Both the position numbers and the translations under genes were made by a program. A stretch of 64,000 nucleotides of DNA from Prunella strophiata. Taxonomy: Eukaryota; Chordata; Aves; Passeriformes; Prunellidae. Location: NCBI GenBank assembly GCA_036583965.1, contig JAZBQD010000019.1, positions 16,073,585 to 16,137,584 on the forward strand, read 5' to 3'. Every line of letters starts with the position of its first letter. The first letter of the stretch is position 1. A model generated the notes under the pieces. The model worked only from the letters and a program-made list of their open reading frames with translations, ran no database searches and was not told where the DNA came from. This document shows positions 11,701-26,500 of this stretch, one piece after another.

Positions 11701-14700
11701 ACTTTTCTCCTAACCAATTTTTTTTTTTTTTCCTAGACACCTGCTGACACCAGCAGACATCACTGATAAGTAGTGCTTTTCTTTGGGATGGCAGATGATG
11801 GGCTTTGATGCAGGAACTTGTCTTATGGGAATGGCTGTCATTCACCTGGGGAGACCATTATGTGCATCCTGCTGCATGTCTCTAATTCTTGGAAAGACAC
11901 AGAAAATACCAATCTTGAAAAGGGCTCTGCTGACTATTGGGGACAATATTTCTGTCCCCCAGAGCCATTGCTGTCTTCAAGGCACCCTGCTCTGAGAAGA
12001 CAATCAGGAAGAGGTGATTTTCTCTGGCTGTGGGTGTGTTGTGGGTAGCTGGGGACATTTCATTGACATGAGAGCTGCTGCTTAGGGAGGGATCGTGATG
12101 CTGCCATTTATAGGAACTCATGACTTTTGCAGAATCTACAAGCAGACATCATGCCAGACTGCTGTAATCCTGGTGAAAAGTGCAGAGAAAAAAAATCACC
12201 TTTCTTGAGCTTGTAAAACTAGATCCAGGGCACCTTAGGAGCAAGAAAATATCTGCATCCCACCATAACAGTGCCTGAATGTCAAGAATATGATCAAAAG
12301 CAAGAGAAAAAAACTAGGCTGGGTTCTGTGAGCCAAACATATTGCCACAGCCTATTGAGTTTTACCTGATATTTAGAAAGCCCATTGAAAAATGTCACCT
12401 GCAGGAAATAAAAGGGGAAATGTGTAGATAAGCGGGCAATTTTGAGTAGTCTGAAACAAAGAGATAAAAATTAATTGAATTTTTCTTATGGGTGACAGAA
12501 GCATTTGCAACATGAATTAGTGGTTCATTGGTGACTATACTCTGTTTTTGTGTCCTTTGGCAACTCAGTAAATGAACAGAACATGGCCAGGTTATGAACT
12601 GTTATATATATTTATGATTGTCTCATCTTCCTCTTTCAAACACCAGCATGGTCTGAAGAGTGTCATCTTTAGGCACTGACTTGAATTTCCATTCATGTTC
12701 CCTTTATTCTTTGGATCTCCCCCATCATTACTCCATCCAGATGCAGATATCTTTGAGTCACATTGTCCCTGAGCACTCTGCCTTCCTTCCCTCTCTGATT
12801 TTTTCCCCACAGAATTGGGTTTGCTAGTTCCATTGTTCTGGTTACATGGACAAACCAAGCCAATTTCCATCTTATTGCTTACACAGGCTCATGGGACTCA
12901 ATTACTTCAGCTTCTTCTTCTCTAGTGGCACTGTAAGTGCTATCCACTTGGTTTTTCACTTGCTTTTGGTATCTGTGTAGACCTTCAGAGACATCTGAAT
13001 TCAAAGACATGAATTCCTTATTCTGCAGCAGTTGTGTTGACAGAGGACTACTGAGAAAACAACCATCCTCAGAAGTCCTGCCTGGATGTGCTTAGATGTT
13101 CTCATTCTTCCAGATTCTGGGAAACTGTGAGATTTATCATTATGGGTGTGATTCCAGTTTTCTGTTTCTCTTTTCAGATTATAAACCCAAAGTCTCCTAA
13201 CAAGAGGTGTTTTTCTCCTTTGATATAAGTCTCTGGTTTGATACCACAGTTGCCATGACCTTTGCAGTGAGCAGCACAGGCCAGCTTTGCTGCTGCTCTA
13301 CCCTCAGTGGGTAAACCTTGCTGTGAGGATGGGATCACTCCAAGGCAGAGGCTACCAAAATTCTTACTCCCAGACACTGACAGTTCAGCTTAGCAGGTCA
13401 GCAGTTTCCTGCCACTGGGGAAGGAGCCCTGGGTATTTTGATGGAGTGTCACAGTGACTGCTATAGCCCCAAAGCTGAGCTTGTTGTGTCTGTCACCACA
13501 CACTGTGCTTGTCCTACCTGCTGTGCTTTGCAGAAATGTGTGAGTGTCATGTAATTCCTTCAGGTTATTGTTCCACTTCCCCAGTTCTGACCCTTATTCA
13601 TTCAATTGGCTTGTGGTGGTTTTAAGAGAAAGAGCTTCAGCTGGATGTTGCTAAAGAAGGGAAATTTAGACTTCATTGGCAGAAGTCTTTAGTGTGTTTA
13701 AAGTACCTTTCTGCAACATCTCTGTTGGGAAGTTCCTACTATCTGTCTCTAGCATTGTTTCTGGTGTTATTTCTTGATGACCTTGTGGATGGTACTATGT
13801 GGCCTTCTAATGCTGTGTTTTTGTAAAACACTGACACTGTTTATCTTTCTTTTGCTTCTCAAGGCCTTTTTATTTATTCTGTAATCTGATGCTTCTGCTT
13901 CTTCCACAAGATTTCAAAGCTGTAGTTTTGGTTTTGGTTGCACAATTCTAGTCTGTCCTGGTCAACCTATGTATTTTTTGTCTTTCTTAGTGTGCTTTAC
14001 TTAACTGCCAGTTGTTTCTGGTTTTTTTCCTCATCAAGGAAGGGCTGAAACTTCCCCCGTTTGAACTTCTGCCTGAGTCTCCTGTTGTGCATCCAGCTCC
14101 TGCTTTTTCAGAAGATTTCAATTTTATGGTTTCCTACAGAGTTTAATCTTTCTGGCTACCATGAAAAAAAATCACTGCTCATGGCAGTTCCTGGGAAATT
14201 GGAACTAATGAATTATGAAAGTGATAAAGTGTTAATGAGCTTGGTTGTAGAGTATAAGAGAAATCTATTTTTAAACTATGTTCTTCACTAAATATAATTA
14301 TGTTGTGCTGAACAAAGTGTCATTAAAGAAGATCACAGGCTTTTGTACTCTTCTCAGGCTGGAGCTGAGTAGAAGGGACACTCAACAGAGATGACAGCTC
14401 CCCTCTACCCTGTGTGCATGTCCTGCTGCTAAGATAAGGAGCTGAACTCACACCTGACAGCCACAGGGGTCGTGACCACTCCACTGTACTTTGGCTCATC
14501 CACGTTCACCCAAGCAGATGGGCAGCACCTTGGTGTCCACTGAGATTTAATGCCTTTAATTCAGTTTAAAATCCCAGTCTGGTCTCGTTGTCTCTGCTGC
14601 AGGGTGCTCAAGCAGGAACATGTGAGAGGCATTTTGCTGCTCTGCCTCCTCCTCACTGCACTCAGTGTTTCAGCAGGGTGAGAGGGTGCCTCTCACAGGT

Positions 14701-17700
14701 ACTTCAAGCACAGCCAGCTCAGCTAAAAGTGCCACAGCTCTCAGTGCTTTCCTTAGAGGTATCCATGTGGAGAGCACTGCCAGCTATTTCAGGGATTAAG
14801 AGCAGAGCACACACTGGAGAGCAGCTGTTCACTTTCAAAGCCCTTGCCTTACTTGTTAGGTCCTTAACCCCACATCCCCTTTCCAGGTATGGAATAATGT
14901 GGAAATTCCAGCGTTTCTTCAACCAGAGGAGATCCAGGACTTCTTCCCAGGGGAATTCCCAGGATCAGATGTCAAGATGAGAGCCAGCTGAAGTTCTAGA
15001 TGTAGCCACACAGGGTCTGTTTTTGCAGGAATAAGGGAGGAAACATGGCATTTCTGAAATACTGAGGGATGAGGGGGACACCTGGGAGAGTAGGGTAACA
15101 TGTTCAATCAATGTGGACCCTGCACTAAGCAGCTGAGCAAGAGTTGGGATCATTGCTGGAGAAGTCACATTTTTGCAGGTGATTCAGCATCCACTTCCAC
15201 ATTACAATGGCAGTACAAGATTTATGCTGCCCATTAAAACTGTCAGGGCTGAGGCCCATGGCTGACAAGACAAACTCAATATAGATATTTGTAAGTAACT
15301 CTCAAAAGGCAAATTTCTTTGGTAAAACTTTGTGAAGCAAATGAAGCATTCAGATATATAAAGGATCTCCCCTGTGCCTCATGTAACAGGAAACAGTGCT
15401 ATGATTTGAAATTCTGAGGATTTACTTCTTAGCAACAGTCTCCAGGTCATATGGATAAATCTTGAGAATCAATCCTTATGTGAAAAATGTATGCTATCAT
15501 ACAGATGTATTTTATTAAAAAATCGTTTTTCTCCATTTACTTTGGAGAAAAGTTTATTTCTCTGGCTCTGAGATACATTGTGAAGTGCCAGAGTGCTGAG
15601 GTTAATCATACAGAAAAAGGAAGTTTGCTGAGTGTTTTAGGGGAATACATCCAGTATTCAGAATCACATTCTGCAAGAGAGATTTCCAGGAAGAAAAGCC
15701 TTTACAAGCAAGACAATTTCCAAAGGTGAGTGATAAAAGGGAATAACCCACTTTTAAATGGCAAAGGTCAATAGGGTGGACAAAAAAAGGAAAAAAAAAA
15801 CCAAAAAAACACTTCTGCTTCCTAGAGCTGCAATCCCACCTAGCTGACAACCTGGTGAAAACAGCTCTTTTATTTCCTGCTTCTGAGTGGGGTAGATTGC
15901 ACTGTCAGTGACTGTGAGGGTCCTGCTCAAGGGTCAAAGAGTGAGGTCCTTAATGCCTTCATTTCACTTCCAACAGTATCTTATTTACCTCATTTACAAA
16001 TCTAAACTCTTGTTTATTAAGCTCTATAAGGTCTTTAGATAGCACTGTCTAAGGATAAAAAACTATCATTTGTTTCAGTTTAGCCTCTGAGACAAGGGCA
16101 CTTGTATTCTGGGTACTGATTTAGAGTAGCTGTTTAAAGCCAGTAAGCTTTTTGGGTTGTGTTCAAGGAACTAAGCAGAGCAGGGCAAGACAATATTATC
16201 CCAGAACAGCACGCATAGGCTCTAGCTCTGATTACACACAGATTTTGCATTATGCCTCTTGGGAGGGAAAAATAAGGAAAAAAAAAAAAAGCCAAAGTAA
16301 GGATTAACAAAGTTAACAAGACCCCGAGGGCTTCTTTCCAAAAGGCTTTCCCTGCAATCCATCAGTTTAAAGCTTAGAGTAAAAATGAAAGTATTTGTAT
16401 GGAGAGATGGGAGGTAACTGTTCAGGATGAGAGTTTAAAAAAAAAAAATAGAATAAAAGCTACCTACTATAAGCAACCAGAATGTTTCCAAAACAACTTG
16501 TAAATCACAGAGAAGCCTGGCACTGTTCAATCTTGAAAAAGCAGCTGCACAAGTGTTTAATGTTTTAAAATAAGCAGTGTGTCAAAGTGATGTGGGACTC
16601 AGCTCACATGAGAAGGACTTGGTGAAGCTTTCTGTATTCCTTCTGCACATCTGCATTTAGGAGAGAAATGATGGACTTGCACAACAGGTTATAAAATGTG
16701 TCCTCATACCATGTTTTACAATATCCCCCAGGCCCGTGGTCACTGCTCTTGCCAAACCAAAATTCTGGGCTCCTAGCTCAGAGTAGTCTCCTGAAGGGGA
16801 ACTCCTTGACCCTAACCCACTTTTCAGGGCTAATAGTGATGTGGGTAATGGAGAACTCATCCTTGGCAGACAGGCTGATCTTGGGAAGATGTCTAGGTTA
16901 GATATCCTTGGGGGACTAGAAATCATTCAGGGTCTTATCTCGAATCAAACCACAGGCAGCAGACTAGACAAAGATAATGTCTCCTATGTCCTCATTACAG
17001 CACACACAGAGGTGGCCTTTGGTCTGGTACTGCCTGTGGAGGCAAACAAATTCCAGCAGAAAGCAGCAGAACAGCAGCACTGCCAGAGCTGAAGGTCAGG
17101 GCTGGGGCAGAGCTGCCCAGCTGTCCCATGCCATGGAGCTGACTTGCTCACTGGGAGGTTTGCCATGCCAAGAGCACGTGTAGGTGATGGCAGACTTTTC
17201 TTGCTAATGAGAAACCTGCACCATACAGGGGAAATAAGCCCATGCAGGGCCCTGGGTGATGCAGGCAGATTGTTATCTGTGTCTGAGAGAGCCTAATCTG
17301 AAGATAACTGGGGTAGCTCTACATCTTAAAGGCAGCAACAGGAACTGTGTTAAGCAACAACATTCATCAGTCTACTCTCCTCAATGTCTGCCCAGAGCCC
17401 TCCTTAAATGCAATTAAACTCCTTAAAATGTGAACCTGAAGGTTAACTACATATTCAGCTTTTCCAGTCTCCCCTGCTAAAAACAAACTTTTACTCATCA
17501 ATTTGCTAATTCTTGAAAAAAAGTAGTCTTGGACAAGTTTTGCTGCTGCAGTGTATGATTTGCTTAATTGAGATGGAATCAGCCAGTTTTGGGGAAAGAA
17601 GGGAAGAGGGATCTTCTGTCCCAAGGGTGTTGATAACTTGTTATTTTTTCCAGCACATTTCTTCTTTTTTCAGGCTTGTCAGGCCCAGAGCTGACAACAG

Positions 17701-20700
17701 ATTCTTGCTTTGCTTCAATCACACGCTCCATCATGCAACAATAAAGGAAAACATTCCTCTTAAGTAAATTGGAAAAATTGACTCCACACTACAGGAGCTG
17801 AACTGCCTGTCAGGCTGTACAAAAAGCATACAAAAGAAGTCTGAATAGCTGTGTTGATACCTCAGTGCTGGACACTGTCAAGAGCTCAGCAAGCAAAAGG
17901 TCTCTCTGCAGCCCAGTCAATACAATGCTGGCCAGGATGGGCTTGCAGGGTGATGCACAGATGGCCAAGCCCCTTCAGCAACCTGTGCTTCAGCCCTCAG
18001 CCTGTAAAATAGGTGCCTTCCTTTGGAAAAGTCAGCTGAATTCATCTTGGCAGGGAAGGGAAAGGCCAGCTCCTCATCCTGCTGCCAGCCATGCTCTGCC
18101 TCGGCAGGGTTGGCTGCTATGGGGCAATTTGGCCACAGTTTGCACTGACTTCCCCTGATCCCAAAAGTGCTTCTGCCCTGCCTGCAGCCTCCTCTCCTGG
18201 CACCATAAGGCAGCTCTGATGGGCTCCTGCCTCTGTGGCAGCCTGGAGCACACTGGAGGCTCATACAATTATTCAGCACTACAGGATGTGACCCCACCCT
18301 TGGTCACCAGCTGGTTCTCAGACCCCTCTCTCCAGTCTGCCACCAACCCTTCCCAAAGTTACCATGGCCCCTCAGCCCTTTACCACTTTTTATCTCCATT
18401 CCAGACTTTATTCCACATATCCCAGCACATGGTAACACTCTAAGGAAGCATTGCCCCCCAGCACTGTCCTCCTTTCACACCCCCACACCCACATTTCACT
18501 CCTTCCCAGGCAGAACCTGCATGAGGCAGAGAAAGCCAGGGACCAGAGGGGCTGGGGGGCAGGGACATGGGCTACTGACAGGTGAGGAATGGCAAGAGCC
18601 CTTTTGGCAGCACAAAGCTGCAGCCTGAGCTCACATAAAACCTGAGTCTTTCTCCTCAGGAGAGGGCCCATGCCCTTTCCACTTTATTGTACTCATGGGG
18701 CTGCAGTACCTTCACTGGGAGTTGCTGGGACAGCTGATAGGTTTTCCTTATACACATAAATATATGTTCAGTAAAGTCATATTCTGTAGTGAACTTGAAG
18801 ATACTGAATGACCTTCCTGACTGGTAGACAAGTCTCCAGGGCAGTTCATGAGGTGGCTGCCAAGTCAATCCTCTCTTTGCTTTATTGCTGAATGCCAGAA
18901 TGGGTTATAAAAAAAATCCACACACAAGCCAAAACCCAAAAAAACCTACCACCTTGATCTTTTCACTCTGTAATGTCAGGTTCAACCTCTTATCTCTTCA
19001 GAGGAAATCAAAGCTATAAATAGTCCTACCCTGCTTTCATGCCTTAGTTTACAGAATTAGAATTCTTCTTTCTGGTATTGAATGCTGCAGGGCTTCCACT
19101 GAAGGAGGCCAACTGTTTTGTTGAAAGTGACCACTTAAAAAAGAACTGTGGTGCCATTACAGAAGTAATCAAATATACTTTCTGATGGGCCCTTCTGCCT
19201 GCAGTCTGATGAGCCAGAGATTGTTTTGAGAGCTTTGACTTGGGAAGGGTGGAATGTATATTTGGATTGTCCCATGCCAACTGAAAATTCCCCTCAATAC
19301 CTGTGTAACAGCAGCCCAGGAGCATTGCAGTGTTATTAATGGCACAGGAGGAAATCTATTTCAGCCTGCAGCAAGCTCAGCTCTCCAATATAACTAGGGG
19401 CAGAGAATTACCCCTGTGGGGCATCACTGGGCTTTTTCAAGTGTGTTCAAGTACCTGATAGGAGTTGACTGCAAATCTGCACTAATTAAATAAACTGAGC
19501 ACATTCTATCCTTCCCTATACACAAAGGGAGAAGAAGCTGAAGAAAGGAAGATTATGGGTTTTGGGGATCACAGGTGACACACTAGTACAGAAAATATTT
19601 GTTTTACTTATTTTTTCACCACTATTCTTCTGTGAATCTTAGCAGTATTTCTTCAAGAACCTAGGCCTTAGAGAATTGGAAGTGCTTTTGCTTCTCTACA
19701 TACATCCCTTCTGAGCACTGCTGTTTGCCCCTCAGCTCACCCACAGCCTGGCTCACTATCACTTGTGGGATCCCTCAGGCTGGCAGGGGCAGCAGGAGAT
19801 CTCTAGCCCAAAATCCTGCTAAAAACAGCACCATGAGGTCAAGCCAAGTCACTCAAGGCTGCATCCAGCCCAAATTTTAAAACCTCCCAGGAAAATCTGC
19901 AAGTGCTACCCAAATAAATATCTTTATCTTTTAAGTCAGGGTCAGGTATACCAGCACATACAGCAGTTTATTTGCTTTATCTGTGAAGTGAAGGATCCCA
20001 TCTTTCTGACCTCAGTCTGTACTGCAGATTTCTATCTCCATCTTCATTCTAGTTCAGAAGGGATCCAAAATAAATGCAATTAAAATTATTTTTTTAATGG
20101 CAGGTTGTCTTATAGGTTGTTTTCCCGTATATTTTGTTTTCTGAGTATTACCAAAATTGCCAAGGTTTTTCTGTGCATTTGTGATGGTTATTTTTCTGTC
20201 TGGAAAAAAAAAAAAATAATTCTGCCTATCTTCACTCTACTTCCTGATTCCAGGAGACAGAGTGTTAGCAAAAAGACTTGCAAAACTGAGGAAGCTATTG
20301 CAAGAGCTGTCAACACTTCCACAGAAATATTCATATCTCAAAGTTCATCTGCACAACTGGCCCCTCGCATTAAAGGAGTTAAATTGTGAGCAGGTTGCAG
20401 TACCAAAGCTATCCTCCTATTTTTTCCCATGACCTCATTTGTGCAGAATTACAAAGTAGTTCACGTGGGAAAATACCACCTGACCACACTGTGCCATGTT
20501 AGCAGCACGTCCTTTAGTCTCTGAGTTTGTTAATCCAGCCTCAGCATTATGTATTAAAATCAACATTAACAAAATTAAACAGGGAAATCTGCCACAAATG
20601 ACCATATGTGGCCATGTTAGCTGGGGTGCCAGAGGAGTGCAGCAGGGCAGTCTATTGTCAGCATCTGGAGGTGCTTGAGCCAGCAGAGAGCATTTACTGA

Positions 20701-23501
20701 GTTGCTCCTGCTCAGTCTGCCTCCTCACCCAGCACTGGGATGCACTGACCATGCAGGCACGCTCAGGAATTTGTCTCCTTCATGCCTGAGCTCTGCCATC
20801 ATGCCAGGCATGCCCACAGCCCTCACCTCAGGCTGGCTGGGATGTAAAGGTCAGGGCTCTCAGCAGCTTTGCTTAGAGATAAGCCTGCAAAGAGGAACAA
20901 TGTCCATCCCCCTGTTGCTCTAATGCCCCTCTGTAAACATGCTGCTGCCTGATTGCTGTTTAATTTCCATCTGTTACTGTTACAGGACAATCAGAATGAC
21001 TGCACATGTCCTTTTTTTATCTGTGCAAATGGCATTTGTCTGTAATAAAAAGCTGTGGAATTTTTTCCCATATGTGCTTGGGAAGGAGGAATGGTACTGT
21101 TGAAGTGACTGAAGTGACTTTGTAATGATTGGAAAAGTTGACTTTGAGATTAAAGCTTGCTTTCACGTGTTTAGACTGCATCTACTTGGGATCATTAAGG
21201 CAAGGAAGTGTATTGTAAAATCTTAGCCCTTCACTAATCTTTTCCTGTTGATTTCACATTTCCTAACATCCTACATGGAAAGGAACACCTTTGCTCATCT
21301 AAATTTCCATTTGGACCTCCCCAGCAAAGCCTGCCTTCCTGCTTCCTCTGGATCTGGTGTAACTCTTTCTGTCCTGATAGAGTTTGCTGGCAGGTGTTCA
21401 CTGGTGGATGTACAAAGTGTCAAATCCTCACAAACTTTCATGGCAAGCAGGTAAAAGCAGTTAGAGAATTAACCAGGCAGGTTAAACTGGCTGCTGTGTG
21501 TTTTCCTTGAGTTGTAGTCCTTTCCTAAATCCCTTCTGTCTTAAGCATTTCATATCAAACTCCAGTCTGCACTTGCTGAGCTCAGTCTCACTTTAAGAAA
21601 GGTCAAATAAGGTGACCAGGGTAGACATTGGATTTCTTTATCAACATCCTTTTTGCTACCAGGCTTGCAATTTTGCAGCAACACTCAGTGATTGCTCTTA
21701 AACTGCTTTGGAGTGCAGGAATTGCCTGCACCTTTTCTGTCAAGGAATATTGTGGGTCCTTAGCACAAGCTCATAGCACATAGCCTGGAGTGCAGCTGCT
21801 GTCCATAAACCAGAAATTGAGCTACTGTGTCCAATGGCACCGTGTCCCATCCTTCAAAGGAGGTATTAATCATGTTCTGGACATTTTTGTATTTCTTGGA
21901 GATAATTTATTTTGGTTTTCCTATTTGATTTTGCTAAGGTTATTTCAAGACCTCTGTTACATTCCAGCTTATTCAGAGTTGGTCTGCAGAGAAGCTTGGA
22001 GGTCAGAGCACAGAGAACTTTAAGTCTCATAATTTTCCTCTAATAAATGAAACAGCCACTCTAAAGCCAAGGCTTCACTACAAACCCCTCCTTCAGCTGT
22101 GCACTCTGATTTTGGGGGGCTTAACCCAGCCTTGGCCCCATGTGTTGTAAAAGATGCTTCTGGACAGTTGTGTCTGTGGCAGATTGTCCCCCACAGGCAC
22201 AGCTAAAGGAAGGAACAAGAACAGCAGCTCCACAGCATGGGCTCATGGGGACTGCCTCCAAAAATACACCTCCAAGTGAGCTGAGCCACTGCAGGAATGG
22301 GAGAGCAGGATTACAGGAGATGGGAGGCTATGGCAGGATCAGACCAGCCTCAAAGCCCTTATGACATGAACCTGAAGAGTTCAAGATGGACTTAGCAAAT
22401 AAATTTCATTGTCATTTCTATTTTAAAAAATCTAATAATATGAGCAATGTGTTCTTTATTCTGTGAAATTGCAGATACTTCTGTTTAGTGCCATTTTGCT
22501 TACTTGGAAAGGAATCACATCCTTTTTTCTTGGTACAGAAGAGCTTGCAAAATAATTACTACATATCTCACACCAAAGCATATATAAAAGATTCCTGAGA
22601 TGTATGTGATCAATTAATATGTTTTATGAAATCAAATTAACTTCAGATATTATTCACAAAATTTCCATAAAAAAAAGAAACTGTTAACTTCAGTTTGTGG
22701 TGATAGAGCATTCCTCTTCTAAAGGACTTTACTCCTGTGGCAGGTGCCTTCATGACTCTTTGTGAAAGTAAAAGCTACTGTCACTACCTGCACCACATGG
22801 TCTGTGGTGCTCAGATGCTTCTTCCAATATAGGCTACTTAGAAATGCACATGTACTTTAAACTTCTGATCCTTCCCTTTGTAATACTGCTGCAATGGAGG
22901 TCAGCAGGGCTTCTGAAGGGGTACCCATGAAAAGGAGGGGGAATTAGGGCCTGAGGCTGCCCCCAGTTTGCTGAGAAGAGCCAAGGGCAGGAGTCCAGCT
23001 GAGGAAGGGCTGCTCAGGTTGTGAGCCTGGGGCTCCATCTCAGAATGAAGCAGAAGTAAGGGGCAGCTCTCAGAACAGAAGGTGCACATAGTCGAGATTT
23101 TGGCAAAGACTGAGAGGTAGCTGCCAATACTGCATCTCTAAATGGGCAGAAATCTTGTAACAAGCTTTAGGTCTGGGAGATTTCCACTGCTTTGAGTAAG
23201 AATTAAGGCAATCCTTAATCCTTACTCAAATAATTAAGTGTAAATTAAACTTAAGTTTAAAAGTGTAAAACCACAGAGATCCAAGGCTTTGAAACTTGCC
23301 AGGTTTCTCAGCTTTCTGATGAACCACATGGTACCTGGTATCAGCTGTTTGGCCTCTTCCATAGCTACTGATACCACTGGGATTTAGCCTTCCTGTCTCT
23401 GGAAGAATTACAACCAAAAATAACCAGAAGAAAAAATTTAAAGTCTATTCTCCTGTTCTGTCTAAGGGCTACTTCACAGAGGAGGTGAAAAGGTGAAAAT
23501 T

Positions 23502-23547
<46 letters not shown>

Positions 23548-26500
23548 AGGGGAAAGAGGTTTCATTTCTTTATTCTCTTACCTAGTGGGTTCTTTGGGGA
23601 TTTCCATTTAAAAAGAGAAATCACAATTAAATACAATCTTCCCATCAGAAAAGTGTACTTCCCTAAATCACCAAATATAAACAAAGTTGCTGTGAGGAAA
23701 ATAAATAGTAAAACAATGAATCACTCTTATTTGGCAGTGCAATGCCAAGATGATTCTGAAGGGCTTTTTTGTACCTCATTGAATGGCCATCTCTATACAG
23801 AACACAGGAGCTGCCCAACAACCTCTGTACCATCATTGTGATACCTGGGAAAGCTCCACAGATCCTGACTGAGAAGTAGGAGGGAATGGGAATGGCTCTA
23901 CAAACAGCCAAGGACAAGGAGCAGTTAGCAGGGTAATTCAAAATAGTAAGCTGGTTGCAACTTGAATTTTGCTAGGTTGCAACTTGAACTTCCTTTTAAC
24001 TGAAGGAAGGCTCTCCATAAAATCAGAACTCTGTATGTCAAGGCAGATTCAGATTCCAGTTGACACCTGAATGCATCAGTTGTGTGGAGCCAGATGAGTT
24101 TGCAGTGAGGTAAGGAGGAGAATTTGCTGCCTCTGCTTGGACGCTGCAGGAGGAGGCAGCTCTCGTCCAGGGACAAACAAACAGCTCCCCTGGAGCACAT
24201 CACACTCACCACTGCTTGTGTGACAGCTCAGAAAGGAGAGAGATTTTCTGAAGTTACAGAATAGATGGAAAAACAAACCCTGCCAGTCCACAGTGGCCAT
24301 CAGGCTGTTCAGCTGGGGTGTTTTACTTATTTTCAGGAGTGTAACACCCAACTTCCAACTTGCATTCCACAGCAAGAGAGAATCTCTGGGGGTGCTCAGA
24401 GGTCTCCTACCCTGACACTTACAGAATGCCAGGGATGAGTGAAGGGCACATCATTAATCTGAGGCAATCCAGACATACCAGCTTACTTGTCAAGGAAGCT
24501 CAGGTTCTAAATGCTTTTAAAGCATTTCAACATCTTTTAATTTTATTTCTGAAAAAAGTTTAGAAGGCAGTGTAGTAATGCAGTTAAAAAGCTAAAGAAT
24601 TAATTTCTGAATTTATTAGATTACTCTGTGACACAGAAAATTTATCATCTCCCCTTGTATCAGGTACAGTCCTTTGGCTTTATTAACAAGAATTCATTCA
24701 ATGTTTTTTAAACTTAAAATCTAGGGTACTTACCCTAAATGAGAAAGGAAGCAAAAGAGAGATCACTTCTGTACCCAGTGTGTTCTTGTCAACACACTGC
24801 AGGATGGAGAACTGAGAGGCTTCCTACCAACTGACATGCAACACTGACAGAACTCAAGCTAAAAATAATGTGAATATCCACCCTAGGAATGCATGAGCCC
24901 CATGCAATGCTGGGATTGTTGCATGTGATGGCAGCTCTCCTGCTTTGTAGATAAGAGCTGAATTTTAATTACCCTCCTCTACTTTGCAACTTGTATGAAA
25001 GCAGTGGAAACTGATTAAATTCTTGCTTCTACCAGGAAGCTTGTCTCCCAAGACTTCCTTTGCATTAAGGTAGTGAGAAATTAGAAAATGCAAGCAAGTT
25101 GGAAAAGCACAGCATCAAAGTCTCTCTAGATAGGCTATCTCAGTGACATTTTTGTACTACATTTTACTTTGCCTGTCCTAAAAGAAATCAGATTTTATGG
25201 CACAGGACATGAGTGAAGAAATAACATTTCTATAAATGACATACTTTAGGATGACATGATTTGATATTTTAACTTTTATCCAAGGAAAGCTTGAATCATC
25301 AAAGACCGATTCTCCACCATGAAAAATCTAAGTCCTAGGTCAAGTTCAAATAGCTAAATAAAGAAAAGGCTTCTCTACCCTGCAGCTAACCCTTGCCCTT
25401 GTATTCTTAATTGAACACCTGAAGTTGTGGCAAAAGGTTTGCTGTTCCTTCCCTCACACAGAGCTCTGAACACTGAACATCTCTGCAGCTGGGTGCTGCC
25501 AGGAGCAGGCAGAGGAGAGAGAAAGCTTCCCAGGGGGTGCAGCAGCCAGACAGGGAGCTGCAGCCTGGGCAGGAGCAGTGCTGTGACAGATTGTGGCCTG
25601 GCCTTGAGATGAGAACTGTTTAAGAGATTCACTTGTACCTCTGGTTTTAAAGTCTGTTTACAATGCAGAGGTATGTGAAGAAGTATAGGAGAAGGAAAAA
25701 CTATTTGAGCAACTGTAAAAGTTCATTTGAACAAGGGGAAAGTGATGTTGCACACTGATCTGCAGAAACACAAATGTTTTAGCAGAGAATAGAACAGTTT
25801 CTCTGGGAAGCTGGCTTTGGAAGAGAGCTCAGTGGCAGAGGATTTAGATGTGTTCAGATAAATAAAGAGTGTGAAGTTACTTTTATCAACTCTTTTGAAT
25901 GCGTGCTTCTATGATCACCCTAAAACTCAGGTGTTTCCAAATATTCCTTTGAAAGTGGAAATCATGTGCCTTACACATCCATTGACACAGAGGGCTGGAT
26001 TAGACGTGGCTGACTTTGAACTGGGCTCATTTTCACTTGCTCATGGCAGGCTTGGCTATCCAGCCAGGAATGGCACCAATAGCAGCAGCCACCTGCCTCC
26101 CTGTTGGCTCTGGAAACAGGTCAGGAGTGACTTGTTGTTCAGTGGGACTGTGTGAGGTGCAGGACAAGGCAACCTGGCAGATGTCAGATGACTGGGGACC
26201 CCCAAATTCAGTGCCTTAAATAGAGAGAGGCTGTGAGTTAACCAGGCTTAATCTGCCAATGCTTTCCACTTTCCTCAAGACTTCCAGCTGCTGAAAGGCA
26301 GCTCCCCTCACTGGATCAAAGCATCAGCCTCCTCATCTGGAGGTGCTTTATTTCCCTATTGTGAGTCTGTAAATGATAACAGAAGGTGCAGAACCACTAG
26401 GGGAGCTGAGGTAAAGCAGCTGCAGGAAATATTAACTGAACTACATCATAAAAGCAAGATCTGCTGCCAGTCACAAGAGGAACCTTTTCAGAGCAAGTGA

